Assembly (NCBI RefSeq): GCF_023283485.1
Contig: NZ_JAKILU010000017.1
Coordinates: forward strand, 1-64,000
Source of the DNA: Shewanella glacialipiscicola
GTDB taxonomy: Bacteria > Pseudomonadota > Gammaproteobacteria > Enterobacterales > Shewanellaceae
DNA length: 64,000 nucleotides
Direction of reading: 5' to 3'
This document shows, one piece after another, positions 9,199 to 17,998 of this stretch (positions within the stretch are counted from its first letter, which is position 1; every line of letters starts with the position of its first letter). Both the position numbers and the translations under genes were made by a program. The notes beneath the pieces were generated by a model. The model had not been told where the DNA came from, made no database searches, and saw only the letters and a program-made list of their open reading frames with translations.

Positions 9199-9894
9199 CT
9201 ACCAGCGACTGTCGTTTTCACAAGGAATGCCGTTATTGTCGCCATCCATTTTGGTGTTGGGACAATGGTTAATGAAATACACCGCTTCTGCTCTTGAGTT
9301 CATTTGGCTGCAATGTGTGCGGCCATCACAACGAAAGGCGGTTTGCTTTGGCGTCGAGGTAAGGGGTATTTGTGTGACGAGGTGCTTGGTGGCAAAAGTG
9401 GTGAGCACGGGTGGGTAGCTCGGTTGCCACACCGTCGTCAACGTGGAGTAAAAGGCAAGCAATAAACCAACTGATACAAGGGTGCGATTCTGTATCGATA
9501 ATAGTTTTCCTTTAACTCGAAAGCGTGGATCGGTCGCCATGAAAATCAACCCTAGGGTGGTGCAAGCCCCGAAGATGATGGCAAACCATGTGGTGAATAA
9601 GGTAAACATATCCGCCAAGACGGGGTTATGTACTTGATCGCCTAGCGTGCTGGTGTATATCACCCCTTGCCAGTGTGTTTGCACCATCGTTGCGGCGGGC
9701 TGCAATAACGCGCGTCCACTATATAGTGCGTAATAATACGCCCCCAGTACGGTGTCTTTACCAAGGAGTAGCCAGCACAACAGTGCTGTCATCACCATAA
9801 TGCCAAGTATCGTCCAATGGATAATGGATCGATTGGCGCGGTAAATGGTTTTTACCCCCCCTTGAGTGGGGGGAGTGTCATGTTTTAAGGTCAC
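9199..9894 (-). CDS. TraD-N-like membrane protein with C-terminal Excalibur domain
   Basis: A 231-residue protein with a GTG start preceded by AAAGGAAC. Residues about 30-92 closely resemble residues 40-105 of the adjacent TraD: the shared pattern is TALLC, KDT, GAYYY, then QT-WQG and YTSTLG. Membrane segments are seen near 28-46, 102-122 and 138-156, which would put the C-terminus in the periplasm. The last 45 residues form an Excalibur-type calcium-binding domain: Cys189, Cys195, Cys211 and Cys225, with the calcium loop MDGDNNGIPCE. It appears to be a TraD paralogue that lost the ATPase and gained a periplasmic calcium-binding domain. Its place between traG and traD is where F carries the surface and entry exclusion genes traS and traT, so a role in exclusion or in modulating the coupling protein is an inference worth testing. 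Confidence 0.75.
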   Translation of the reverse strand: MTLKHDTPPTQGGVKTIYRANRSIIHWTILGIMVMTALLCWLLLGKDTVLGAYYYALYSGRALLQPAATMVQTHWQGVIYTSTLGDQVHNPVLADMFTLFTTWFAIIFGACTTLGLIFMATDPRFRVKGKLLSIQNRTLVSVGLLLAFYSTLTTVWQPSYPPVLTTFATKHLVTQIPLTSTPKQTAFRCDGRTHCSQMNSRAEAVYFINHCPNTKMDGDNNGIPCENDSRW

Positions 9895-9896
9895 GT

Positions 9897-10430
9897 CTAG
9901 GGTTCCTTTTTCGGTTTATTGCCTTCGAGGGCTTTCTTTTCAGCGAGGCGTTTTTGGTTGGCAGCGCGATACTTTAGGTCAGTAAAGGACAAGAAAGTGC
10001 TGTAAACGTTGTACTCCAGTCGGATATGGGTGGTGTCATTTTGAAACTCGGCTTTATCGAGGCGTAATGGCTCCGATACGAAGGGGGCCATTTTTATGCG
10101 TGGGTATTGGCGGCTAAGTTGTTCTTCTAGCGCCTTATACTTTTCTAAGGAGCTCGGGAAGGTAAACAGGATGGTTCCTAATGTTTGAGCGTCATCAAAA
10201 TACAGCGCGGCGTCTTTAAGCTGTGGCTCATTAAACTGCTTGCCATCAACGACATAATAATTCCGTCTATCAGACTGTCCTGATGCAGTGTTTCTGTCTT
10301 GGAGTGTGTAGGATTGCTCAACCTCTTGCCTCGTGGATTTGCCCAAGGTGAGGCCGAACAGGGTGGTTTCAGCCTGAGATAAGGGACTTAACAAACACAA
10401 CAATAGTGCAATTTTATTAATGATCTTCAT
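9897..10430 (-). CDS. Exported protein of unknown function between traG and traD
   Basis: A 177-residue protein with a clear signal peptide (residues 1-20, ending LSQA). The mature part starts with a segment common in small exported proteins (FGLTLGKSTRQEVEQSY) and ends with a very basic tail (KKALEGNKPKKEP). No cysteine lies in the mature part and no lipobox is seen, so it is probably periplasmic. It occupies the traS/traT interval of F, but neither its size nor its sequence looks like TraT (a lipoprotein) or TraS (a membrane protein). It ends 2 bp before the next gene, so it belongs to the operon. Confidence 0.7.
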   Translation of the reverse strand: MKIINKIALLLCLLSPLSQAETTLFGLTLGKSTRQEVEQSYTLQDRNTASGQSDRRNYYVVDGKQFNEPQLKDAALYFDDAQTLGTILFTFPSSLEKYKALEEQLSRQYPRIKMAPFVSEPLRLDKAEFQNDTTHIRLEYNVYSTFLSFTDLKYRAANQKRLAEKKALEGNKPKKEP

Positions 10431-10467
10431 GAGGTTATCTCTTTGTGATTAAAAGTCATGGCTATTA

Positions 10468-13299
10468 TCACATTTTTGGTCCTGTATTAAAGGGACTTGA
10501 TTGACGTACTGTTTCAGCCAATTTTTCATCATCACTTCGACTGTCTGGTGGTATTAGATTGTCTGAGGGAATTAGGGCATGCGCCGCTTCCGCATCTGCA
10601 CGGGCTTGTTCCATATCAATGCTCTGAACATTTGAAGGAGTATGGTCGCGCTCTTCCTTCCAAACATCTTGTCTAATTTCAGCGTTACCTTGCGCAGCAT
10701 GGCCTTGGATGCGCTCAAATTCGCCTGATTGATAGAGGCTTTCATTAAGCGGCGCAGGAGCATAATGTGGTGATTGCTGTTTATTGACATCAATGTCTGA
10801 AGCGTAACGCTCCTGAGCTTGCACAATGTCATCTCTGTTTTGCGGAAATTCATGATTTTTATATTGCTCAGCCATCGCTTTGACTTCAGGGCTGTTTGCA
10901 AATTCTTCGACTAGCTGGTTTCTCGTCTCTATCGCTTGAGGGGTTTCGCCCTTGATAACATCCATGAAATCCCCTTCCTGCTCTCTTGCCTTTCCGACGA
11001 AATTAACAAAATCCTGATTGAAATCGCGACCAACACTAATTGAGCCACTCTTCACGCTATTGGCTGCATCAGTGTAACTTTGTGCTTCGGTGAGCTGAGA
11101 TTGGTAGTTTTTAGCTTGGGTTGTTGCTTCGTTAATTCCCTGTAGGAAGCTTTGCGTTTCACCTGCATTTTTACTGTTAGTTTCGCTCGCTTGTTCGCCG
11201 CTACTATATGACTTCACGGTGTTAACGTTAGTGCTGAACTGGTCAAGATAGCTTTCTTGGCGACTTGCGCGTTCGCTTTCACTCATGCGCGAGCTGTTAG
11301 ACTCATCGGTTGACCCTTTGGTGCCTGCATTGGCGGAAACATGTGCGCCAGAACCAAATATTCCACTCCCAGGTGTGCCAACTTTTACCCCCGCTTCTGC
11401 GGCTATATACATAGTGGTTAAATCGCTTAAGGCTTGTTCTTCTGACACGTTAAAATCTTTGGCATAAGACTTCACAGTGCTACTCATATCTGAGAAGCCT
11501 TTGTTATGGGAACCACTGTCGCCGGTGGCGCTATTGCTGCCATAACTGTTCGATGTATTAACTCCGCTCATTTGACTTAACGCGGCATTGTTGATGCTTG
11601 CAATGCTTGTACTGACTTGCTCACCAGAAACCTTGCTGGCATTGATGCTATCAGTGGCTGATTGAGATAATGAGTTTGATAACACATCATTACCGCTGAT
11701 GTTCACCGGCAAGCTACGACTTAAAGCATTTTGGCCACTAATGACCTGTTTGCCATCATCAAAGGTGGTGGTCTCATAGCCTGTTGCATCTTGCTTGGTG
11801 TTGCCATGAATACGTTCAACGCCAGTGGTGTCGATTTTATTGCCGTTGGTGTTGTTGTAGCTGTAGTTATCCACCTGAGCGTTACCCAAATTGATATCGC
11901 CACTTGCCGCACTCGCAGAAGTGCGCGCGTTAACGCTGCTCATCATGCCCGCGAACTGATGCGACATACTGCTCATTACCGACGCACCGCCTTTCATAAT
12001 GAGCGGGACAATTAATGTCGGTACGCTCATCATTAAAAAGCCGGTCATAGCGGCATAGCGGGAGTGCATTTCTTGTAAGGGATCAACGTTGCTTAACGTG
12101 ATGCCGCCGTAAATGTTAGTGATTTCGGTGGCGTTAAGGGATAAGCGCGTGGTCATAATGAAGTTAATGAGGGCAAACATCACCGGCCATGTGCCTAGGT
12201 AGATAAAGCCTTTGAAATAGTTGCCGAGTACTTGAAACGTGAGCGAGGGGATCATGGCTATCGCCACCACTAAAAAGGCGACAGAGCTAAACAGCAAAAA
12301 CAAAATCGATTGCAGCATGGGCAAAAATTCGCGCGCCTGCAGGGCCATTCCCGCCCACATCGATGTGGTTTGCATTTTGTTTTGCGTATAGGCGTAGTTG
12401 AATGCGGCGGCGGTGTTGTTGCTCACCGCTGCATCATCTGCAAGGCCATTTCGCAGGGCGTTAATCGTCATGTTTTGCAGCGTGATTTGCGACGCGCTTT
12501 GACTGATATTGGCGTACTTTTGATAACCACTGCTGATGCTGGTATTCAAAAAGCTTTGTTGGCTTGTGGCCTTTTCACCATAAATCCAACTGCCCAGTAA
12601 CTTGATGCTTTTTGCGCTGTCTGCTTGGAATAGCTGCTTGAGGCGCGGAAGGGCTTCTTTGCAGGTAGGATAGTCATTAGGACCCATTTGAATCGCCCGT
12701 AGCGGCGAAGGGTTGTGAGTCGCTAGAAAGTCCCAAATATCCGGTGCACTGGCTAAATCTCGCCATGTGTATTTATTATTGAGTAGCATATCTCCGCGAA
12801 TACAACTGCTGATGTAGTGCTGCCAATAGCCTTTAAGTTGGGTGTTTTCTATCTCGCTTTGTCTGGATAACTTGTACAGCTCAGAGCCAAACATCATGCC
12901 CGTTTTACTGTATTGTTGATCATCCGGTACGTGAGCAATATCTTCCACCGTTTGGGTGGTGGCATACATATAATGCGACGCCCATGAGGCTGGATACGCC
13001 ACTATCGCGGGCACATTGTCCACGCGATAGTTACCCGTCGGATTGGTTAAATCGGTAATTTGCACTGTGGCGGTGGTGTTCATGGCAAGCAATGGCACGG
13101 CAAAGTAAACCGCGCACCATTTCATAATCGCGTTATGGTCACGCTTGATGAAAAAGTGCAGCGCGGTGGCCACAACGGCAAACAGTGCACAGATGCTTAT
13201 CATGCTGGCAAATGAATCGGACTTGAACAGCACGGCAATGGCATTCATCACTTGCTTGGCCACGTCACCGTTGCTGTAGGTGAAAATCTCAACCGCCAT
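10468..13299 (-). CDS. traG: TraG mating-pair stabilisation / pilus assembly protein
   Basis: The length of 943 residues agrees with F TraG (about 938). The N-terminal third is an inner-membrane domain with several hydrophobic segments (about 35-75 and 330-440). The C-terminal two thirds is a long hydrophilic, Ser/Asn/Gln-rich periplasmic domain with predicted coiled coils. In F the N-terminal part works in pilus assembly, while the C-terminal part stabilises mating pairs and recognises the recipient to block redundant transfer (with TraS). GGAG precedes the ATG. It starts 2 bp after traH ends. Confidence 0.93.
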   Translation of the reverse strand: MAVEIFTYSNGDVAKQVMNAIAVLFKSDSFASMISICALFAVVATALHFFIKRDHNAIMKWCAVYFAVPLLAMNTTATVQITDLTNPTGNYRVDNVPAIVAYPASWASHYMYATTQTVEDIAHVPDDQQYSKTGMMFGSELYKLSRQSEIENTQLKGYWQHYISSCIRGDMLLNNKYTWRDLASAPDIWDFLATHNPSPLRAIQMGPNDYPTCKEALPRLKQLFQADSAKSIKLLGSWIYGEKATSQQSFLNTSISSGYQKYANISQSASQITLQNMTINALRNGLADDAAVSNNTAAAFNYAYTQNKMQTTSMWAGMALQAREFLPMLQSILFLLFSSVAFLVVAIAMIPSLTFQVLGNYFKGFIYLGTWPVMFALINFIMTTRLSLNATEITNIYGGITLSNVDPLQEMHSRYAAMTGFLMMSVPTLIVPLIMKGGASVMSSMSHQFAGMMSSVNARTSASAASGDINLGNAQVDNYSYNNTNGNKIDTTGVERIHGNTKQDATGYETTTFDDGKQVISGQNALSRSLPVNISGNDVLSNSLSQSATDSINASKVSGEQVSTSIASINNAALSQMSGVNTSNSYGSNSATGDSGSHNKGFSDMSSTVKSYAKDFNVSEEQALSDLTTMYIAAEAGVKVGTPGSGIFGSGAHVSANAGTKGSTDESNSSRMSESERASRQESYLDQFSTNVNTVKSYSSGEQASETNSKNAGETQSFLQGINEATTQAKNYQSQLTEAQSYTDAANSVKSGSISVGRDFNQDFVNFVGKAREQEGDFMDVIKGETPQAIETRNQLVEEFANSPEVKAMAEQYKNHEFPQNRDDIVQAQERYASDIDVNKQQSPHYAPAPLNESLYQSGEFERIQGHAAQGNAEIRQDVWKEERDHTPSNVQSIDMEQARADAEAAHALIPSDNLIPPDSRSDDEKLAETVRQSSPFNTGPKM

Positions 13300-13301
13300 G
13301 G

Positions 13302-14690
13302 TTATCGCTCCCCAAAATTCAAGTTGGCCTTAGCTTTAGCGCTCATGGCGCCCGTTATTTGCTGTTTGATTTGCTGGTTTTGCATAATGAGCTGGTGCTG
13401 CGATACGGCCTCATTTTGAGCTTTAGCGGTGAGTCCTTCTAAGAAGCGGTTGGCGTTGATAATGTCTCGTTCGATACGGTCAATGTCTTTGGGATCATTG
13501 TTGGTTGCCGTGATAGAAGATTTCACAATCGACAGCATGTTTTGCAGATAGAGGGTAATAAACTGCACGCTGATGATTTTGGCGTAAGTATTGGTTTGGG
13601 GCGTGAGTCCAGCTTCTAGTTCAGTGCGTAAAAAAGTCATGATGGGCAGTGTCGTGTATTCGAGCAGCGACTTGTCGTTATCTGTGAGTGGCTGGTCGTT
13701 TTGCATCTTACTGGCGATGCCTCTGAGCAAGGTATCTACACGGTATTGCAGGCCGTGGTTACTTTGGATCGTGATCGTTTGTTGTGTCGGTGCAAGACAT
13801 TGATCAATCGCTTTATTGGTGCACTGATAGGTTTCGGCTTTGCCGCCCTCTAACAGACTATTAATCAGGTTATTGTTGTCGGTCAGCAGTGAGCCATAGC
13901 CGCGCGCATTGCCAGTCGCGTCATAGATATATGTACCCGAAATCGACATGAGAAATTCTGCCAAGGTGGGATCGCTGGCAAGGAAGGTGTTTTTTAAAAT
14001 GGCGGCCCAGACGATGTTGGTGTTTTTGCGCACCATGTCTTTTAGTGCGGGATCTTTCTTGGCGTTATCGAGCTGATTGTTAGCTTGACCGCCCGCGCCG
14101 CATTCTTGCTGGCCAGATACCCAATCCGCAAAGGCGTTATTTTGTGTACCCATGGTGGCACAAATGTATTTTTGACTACCTACACCCGCAAACCCCGCCA
14201 GTGCCGACACGCCCGCTTGGGCACTCTCGCAAGAATTGATCGACTGATTGAGATACTTATCAGCAATGGCCGTTAGCGTGTCCTTAATCTGTTTGATTTG
14301 CGGCGCCCACGTTTGCAGGGCTAAATCGACGGCAAACGGCGCGGCGTTAGCAATAATAGCCTTACCTTGTTGCACCAGCGCGTCAGAGTTAATGTGGCTG
14401 AATCCCCCCATAAACATATCAATACCGCCACAGCCTGCGGCAATGCTGGGCATTTGCACACTCACCAGTTGTGCGTCGCGAATGGGGCTGCGCACAAAGA
14501 GATTGCCGCCGCTGTAATAGTTGGCGCTTTGGCCTTTGAATGAGCCCGGATTGGTCACGTTCGTGCCATAGCCTAGGCCATTGAAAAAATCGTTTAGTGA
14601 ACCTGAAACCCCCGCACTATGCGCGTGGGTTGTCAGCAAACATGAAATAGTGACGCCCAGTAGTGTGCGTGTCAGTGCTAAGCGTTTCAT
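13302..14690 (-). CDS. traH: TraH pilus assembly protein
   Basis: A 462-residue exported protein (F TraH about 458) with a signal peptide ending about residue 25 (THAHSAG). The body has the Gly-rich start, four cysteines in the middle and a long helical C-terminal region, all typical of TraH. In F it is a periplasmic or outer-membrane-associated component working with TraF, TraU, TraW, TrbB and TrbI in pilus extension and retraction. Its ATG overlaps the stop of the 54-residue gene upstream (ATGA), so translation is probably coupled. Confidence 0.93.
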   Translation of the reverse strand: MKRLALTRTLLGVTISCLLTTHAHSAGVSGSLNDFFNGLGYGTNVTNPGSFKGQSANYYSGGNLFVRSPIRDAQLVSVQMPSIAAGCGGIDMFMGGFSHINSDALVQQGKAIIANAAPFAVDLALQTWAPQIKQIKDTLTAIADKYLNQSINSCESAQAGVSALAGFAGVGSQKYICATMGTQNNAFADWVSGQQECGAGGQANNQLDNAKKDPALKDMVRKNTNIVWAAILKNTFLASDPTLAEFLMSISGTYIYDATGNARGYGSLLTDNNNLINSLLEGGKAETYQCTNKAIDQCLAPTQQTITIQSNHGLQYRVDTLLRGIASKMQNDQPLTDNDKSLLEYTTLPIMTFLRTELEAGLTPQTNTYAKIISVQFITLYLQNMLSIVKSSITATNNDPKDIDRIERDIINANRFLEGLTAKAQNEAVSQHQLIMQNQQIKQQITGAMSAKAKANLNFGER

Positions 14691-14851
14691 GATTTACCCC
14701 CTGTATTGCCGCTTATGTTGCCGTTATGGCGCGGGTGTAGTGTGCGTAGCGCACGCAAGCAAACAGCACTTAACAATGCATGCACTGGGACGAGTACAAA
14801 TTTATAAATGGCTAGGGCCAGTAAAATATTGATGATTAACATCGTGTCCAT
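14687..14851 (-). CDS. Small single-span membrane protein between trbB and traH
   Basis: A 54-residue open frame starting at ATG 14851, with AGGAG eight bases upstream, and overlapping traH by ATGA. The N-terminal half (LIINILLALAIYKFVLV) is one membrane segment; the rest is short and basic (RALRTLHPRHNG). F has trbJ and trbF in this interval, both larger membrane proteins; no similarity is claimed. The strong ribosome site and coupled overlap are the main support. Confidence 0.65.
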   Translation of the reverse strand: MDTMLIINILLALAIYKFVLVPVHALLSAVCLRALRTLHPRHNGNISGNTGGKS

Positions 14852-14862
14852 GAAGGTTGCTC

Positions 14863-15300
14863 CTAACGCATGCTTGCAATGACTTGTGGGTCATTGAGGG
14901 ATTGAAGGTAACTTTGTTGAAGCTGCGAGGGCGTCACATCACCGACGGTTAAACGGACAAACTTACGGGTATTGACGTTTATTAAAAATGTGGCGGGCAC
15001 TGTCACGCTGCGCGGGTTCTCAAAGAAGGTGGCGGCAATGTCTGGCGTGGAAGGAATAGGCACTTCAAAACCTGCTATCCCTTGGTTGTCGAGCGAAAAG
15101 GCATAGGTATAGGTGCCAGTTTGCGCCGCAAGCTGTTTCAGTTTCGGGGCGAACTTGTGGCAAAACGGGCAATCAGAGCGAAAGAAAAACACTAACGCGT
15201 AATCATTCGGATTGGCTGCAACAGCCGCCCCCATGGGGGTAGCCTTCGCGTTGAAAGAGAATAGAAGAGTCATTAACATTACAGTGATGATGCGTTTCAT
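14863..15300 (-). CDS. trbB: TrbB thioredoxin-like disulfide isomerase
   Basis: A 145-residue periplasmic protein with signal peptide 1-20 (ending NAKA) and a thioredoxin-fold active site C44-P-F-C47 in the context FFFRSDCPFCHKF. A cis-proline loop (VTVPATFLIN) follows. F TrbB is a DsbC-like oxidoreductase thought to shuffle disulfides in Cys-rich transfer proteins; TraU and TraN in this operon are both Cys-rich. It is shorter than F TrbB (about 181), mainly at the N-terminus. It lies directly downstream of traF. Confidence 0.9.
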   Translation of the reverse strand: MKRIITVMLMTLLFSFNAKATPMGAAVAANPNDYALVFFFRSDCPFCHKFAPKLKQLAAQTGTYTYAFSLDNQGIAGFEVPIPSTPDIAATFFENPRSVTVPATFLINVNTRKFVRLTVGDVTPSQLQQSYLQSLNDPQVIASMR

Positions 15301-15314
15301 GGGTATTTTTCCGT

Positions 15315-16190
15315 TTAAAAGTCAGGGGCGAAATCGGTGGCCACGTTCAGGAAGCGGCCAAGTAAATCGTCTTGAGAGATAAAGCCATAAGCGAGCGGTT
15401 TCATTTCCCCCGTGCCAGGATTAACTAACACGAGTGCGGGACTAAACGGGACGTTTATGTGCTGGTCGTTTTGGCGGTTCTGTACGATGGCTGGCAGTGC
15501 TACACCATCCAGCGTGACGCCAAGTAGCTCAATGCCATGTTGCGTTGCGAACTGCTGCACGCTGGGCGCCAGCGCAATATCAATTTCTTCTTGGCCTTTG
15601 TAGACAAAGAACAGGCCCCATCCTGCATCTGCAAGGGTGCGTACTGCGCGCATCTTCTTGTTGCGCTCTAATGATAAATAGGTGCTTCTTGCCGCTTGCT
15701 CTGTTGGCCTGTCTTTGGTGTAAGACAGCTCAGGGTTATCCAGCAGGACCTTTTTGAAGGTCATGCCAAACTCTGACGATTTATTGCTGACGTACTGATT
15801 AAGCAGCATGGCCCTTTCCACTTTCTCGCTGTCTTGGCTGTTTATCGCGGCGTCATTGAGCGTGTCTTGGTAGTAGCTGTGAAACCAATCCATCTGCTCG
15901 GTGGGCGTCAGGGTTTGGGTGCGCGTGAGTGTGACGCTTGGCGTTTCGGCCTTTTTAGGCGCTTGCTTCTTGGGGGCAGTCGGTTCGTTATACCAGCGCC
16001 AGCCTTGTGCATCCGTGGCGTTTGCGCCGTGGCAAAACGTTGTCAGTATAAGGAGCACTAACGCGCTGCGCTTGTTGACCACCGCATCCCCTTTTTTTGT
16101 GGACAACCACGCCAACGGCGCGCGGCTTGACCACCGAAAAAAAGGCACTGCGGCGGCATGTTGTAAGCGGTTATTTAACAACGTCCTCAT
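15315..16190 (-). CDS. traF: TraF pilus assembly protein
   Basis: A periplasmic protein with a C-terminal thioredoxin fold lacking the CxxC pair: where TrbB has CPFC, TraF reads FFVYKGQEEIDIALAP. This loss is also known in F TraF, which acts in pilus assembly rather than redox chemistry. Two starts compete. ATG 16190 has GGAGG nine bases upstream and overlaps the traN stop by ATGA, giving 291 residues with an unusual 36-residue extension before the signal peptide. GTG 16082 gives a normal start (VNKRSALVLLILTTF, signal peptide to ANA) with GGGG upstream and a length near F TraF (about 247). I give the longer form but cannot choose. Confidence 0.88.
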   Translation of the reverse strand: MRTLLNNRLQHAAAVPFFRWSSRAPLAWLSTKKGDAVVNKRSALVLLILTTFCHGANATDAQGWRWYNEPTAPKKQAPKKAETPSVTLTRTQTLTPTEQMDWFHSYYQDTLNDAAINSQDSEKVERAMLLNQYVSNKSSEFGMTFKKVLLDNPELSYTKDRPTEQAARSTYLSLERNKKMRAVRTLADAGWGLFFVYKGQEEIDIALAPSVQQFATQHGIELLGVTLDGVALPAIVQNRQNDQHINVPFSPALVLVNPGTGEMKPLAYGFISQDDLLGRFLNVATDFAPDF

Positions 16191-17998
16191 GGTTTGGTTC
16201 CTCCAACCGACTGTTGTAAGCGTTTTTGAATTTCGTCTGTGCTGGGCAGTTCGATGGCGTCGTACATGTCTTCATAAAAATCAGAAAAGTCCATTGACGA
16301 CATATCAATGCGTTGCAGTTCGTTAGGTGAAAAGGCGCTGCAATCAGGATTTTTAGCGCTGCCGAAGTTTTTGCCCAATTGCGCGCGGCCCTCAACTTGC
16401 ACAATGCGCGCGAGTTTGCTATCAAACGCGCAATAGGCTTTTTTCTTGCGGATACACACGCCAAGCACTTTCTCAGCGCAATATTGGCCAAGTGATACGG
16501 TGAGCTTGTCTTCTTTGGCGGTACCCAGCGCTTTTTCTTCTTCACTGCAGGACGTTAAGCCGATGCCGTTACCCCAACCGCTGTCCTGACAACAATTGCT
16601 GATCCCCAGCGCTTTATCGCTGCACTCCATGATGTTGCCTTTGAAAATGATGGCGCTGTTTTCGTTGATGTTGGCTTTGTCTTTCACATCACCGGCTGCG
16701 TCACTGACGGCGGCCAGTCCTGCCGCAGCATGGTTAAAGTCAGTGCTGCGAGTGGCCGCAGGATCGTAATAGTCACCACTGAGCGCAAAGCTGTCTGCAC
16801 CGCAGATAAGGCCCGTATCTCGGCATTGCTGTTTATCACATAGGCGTTGTTGTTTATCTTTAATGCAAACGCCGCCAAGTTGGGTGTCACAACTGGTCGA
16901 TTGAATGCTGCAATCTGCGAGGGTGGTGCAGGTATTGGGAAAGGTACATTGATAGGTGGTTTGTTCTTTCCAGCAATCCAATGTCACGGCTATCCCATTA
17001 ATCATGCGCGTTTCTTTACCTTCTACGCATTGAGATTGGACTTGTTGGCACTCAGGAAGAACAGCACCACAGCTGTTGTTGTAACCGACTTCAACATGCG
17101 TTTCAGTGGTGATGATAGTGATGGGTAAATTCTGTAACTCAATTTTAAAGTAAAAATCCCAATTTGCACTTATATGAACCGCTAATGGGGATGCTTTAAT
17201 ATCATAATTTTCTGTGGTTAATGAACTGTTTACACTCATTGCGCAAGGTTGATTAGCAACACATGTACCAGGGGCTCTCTCTGTTAGAACATGTCCTATA
17301 AACGTACCATTTAATGCAATTGATAATTCGGCATCAATGGCTATAGAACGATACTCACCTTTAAATTGAACACGGACGATCTTAACATTAGGGTTTGGTA
17401 ATTTAATGTCAATAGTAAACGGTGGTGTGCCAGTTAAGCTGTATGAATGCGCCACTTCCTTAACCGATGTGCTTTTGACAAAGGGTGTTAGGTAGCATTG
17501 CACCGGATTATTGGTGGGCAACGTGCAAGAACGTGGCAGAGAATCGACTTCACAAACGAGCCCTTTTTCACAGTCATGATATTTAGATGAAATGCCGTGG
17601 CTGATATTGTAAGCATCATTTTGATAGCCAACGGCGGTATGGTATGCCGGATCGTTTTCATCGATAGTCGGGCGTCCCTTGTTAAAGCCGCTCGTCACGG
17701 CTTGGGCTTGACCATCCGTGCTCATGCCTTGCATTTTGGCACTGTCCATGGCGCTTGGGTTGTTGTAGTAACGGCTTTCGCTCGGATTGGCGACTTCTTG
17801 CTGACATGTCGCATCTTTGCATAAGCTGTTAACGTCAAAATCGGTGTAACCCGCTTTGTTCTGATTCTGCTTGATACTGTCTTTGGCCCACTGCACATTG
17901 TTGCGATAGTCTTTTTCGCTGTTTGTCGCCACAACAGGCAAGGCGGCGCTCAATGTGAGGATGGCACTTAGGATTAAGGCATTATTCAACTGAGTCAT
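16187..17998 (-). CDS. traN: TraN outer-membrane mating-pair stabilisation protein
   Basis: At 603 residues it matches F TraN (about 602). It has a signal peptide (to about residue 25, VVATNS) and more than twenty cysteines, concentrated after residue 300 in clusters such as CTTLADCSIQSTSCD, as in TraN. The central, Cys-poor part (about 190-300) is the variable region that in F-like plasmids contacts the recipient outer-membrane receptor and sets recipient range. Start and stop overlap the neighbours by ATGA on both sides (trbC upstream, traF downstream). Confidence 0.93.
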   Translation of the reverse strand: MTQLNNALILSAILTLSAALPVVATNSEKDYRNNVQWAKDSIKQNQNKAGYTDFDVNSLCKDATCQQEVANPSESRYYNNPSAMDSAKMQGMSTDGQAQAVTSGFNKGRPTIDENDPAYHTAVGYQNDAYNISHGISSKYHDCEKGLVCEVDSLPRSCTLPTNNPVQCYLTPFVKSTSVKEVAHSYSLTGTPPFTIDIKLPNPNVKIVRVQFKGEYRSIAIDAELSIALNGTFIGHVLTERAPGTCVANQPCAMSVNSSLTTENYDIKASPLAVHISANWDFYFKIELQNLPITIITTETHVEVGYNNSCGAVLPECQQVQSQCVEGKETRMINGIAVTLDCWKEQTTYQCTFPNTCTTLADCSIQSTSCDTQLGGVCIKDKQQRLCDKQQCRDTGLICGADSFALSGDYYDPAATRSTDFNHAAAGLAAVSDAAGDVKDKANINENSAIIFKGNIMECSDKALGISNCCQDSGWGNGIGLTSCSEEEKALGTAKEDKLTVSLGQYCAEKVLGVCIRKKKAYCAFDSKLARIVQVEGRAQLGKNFGSAKNPDCSAFSPNELQRIDMSSMDFSDFYEDMYDAIELPSTDEIQKRLQQSVGGTKP

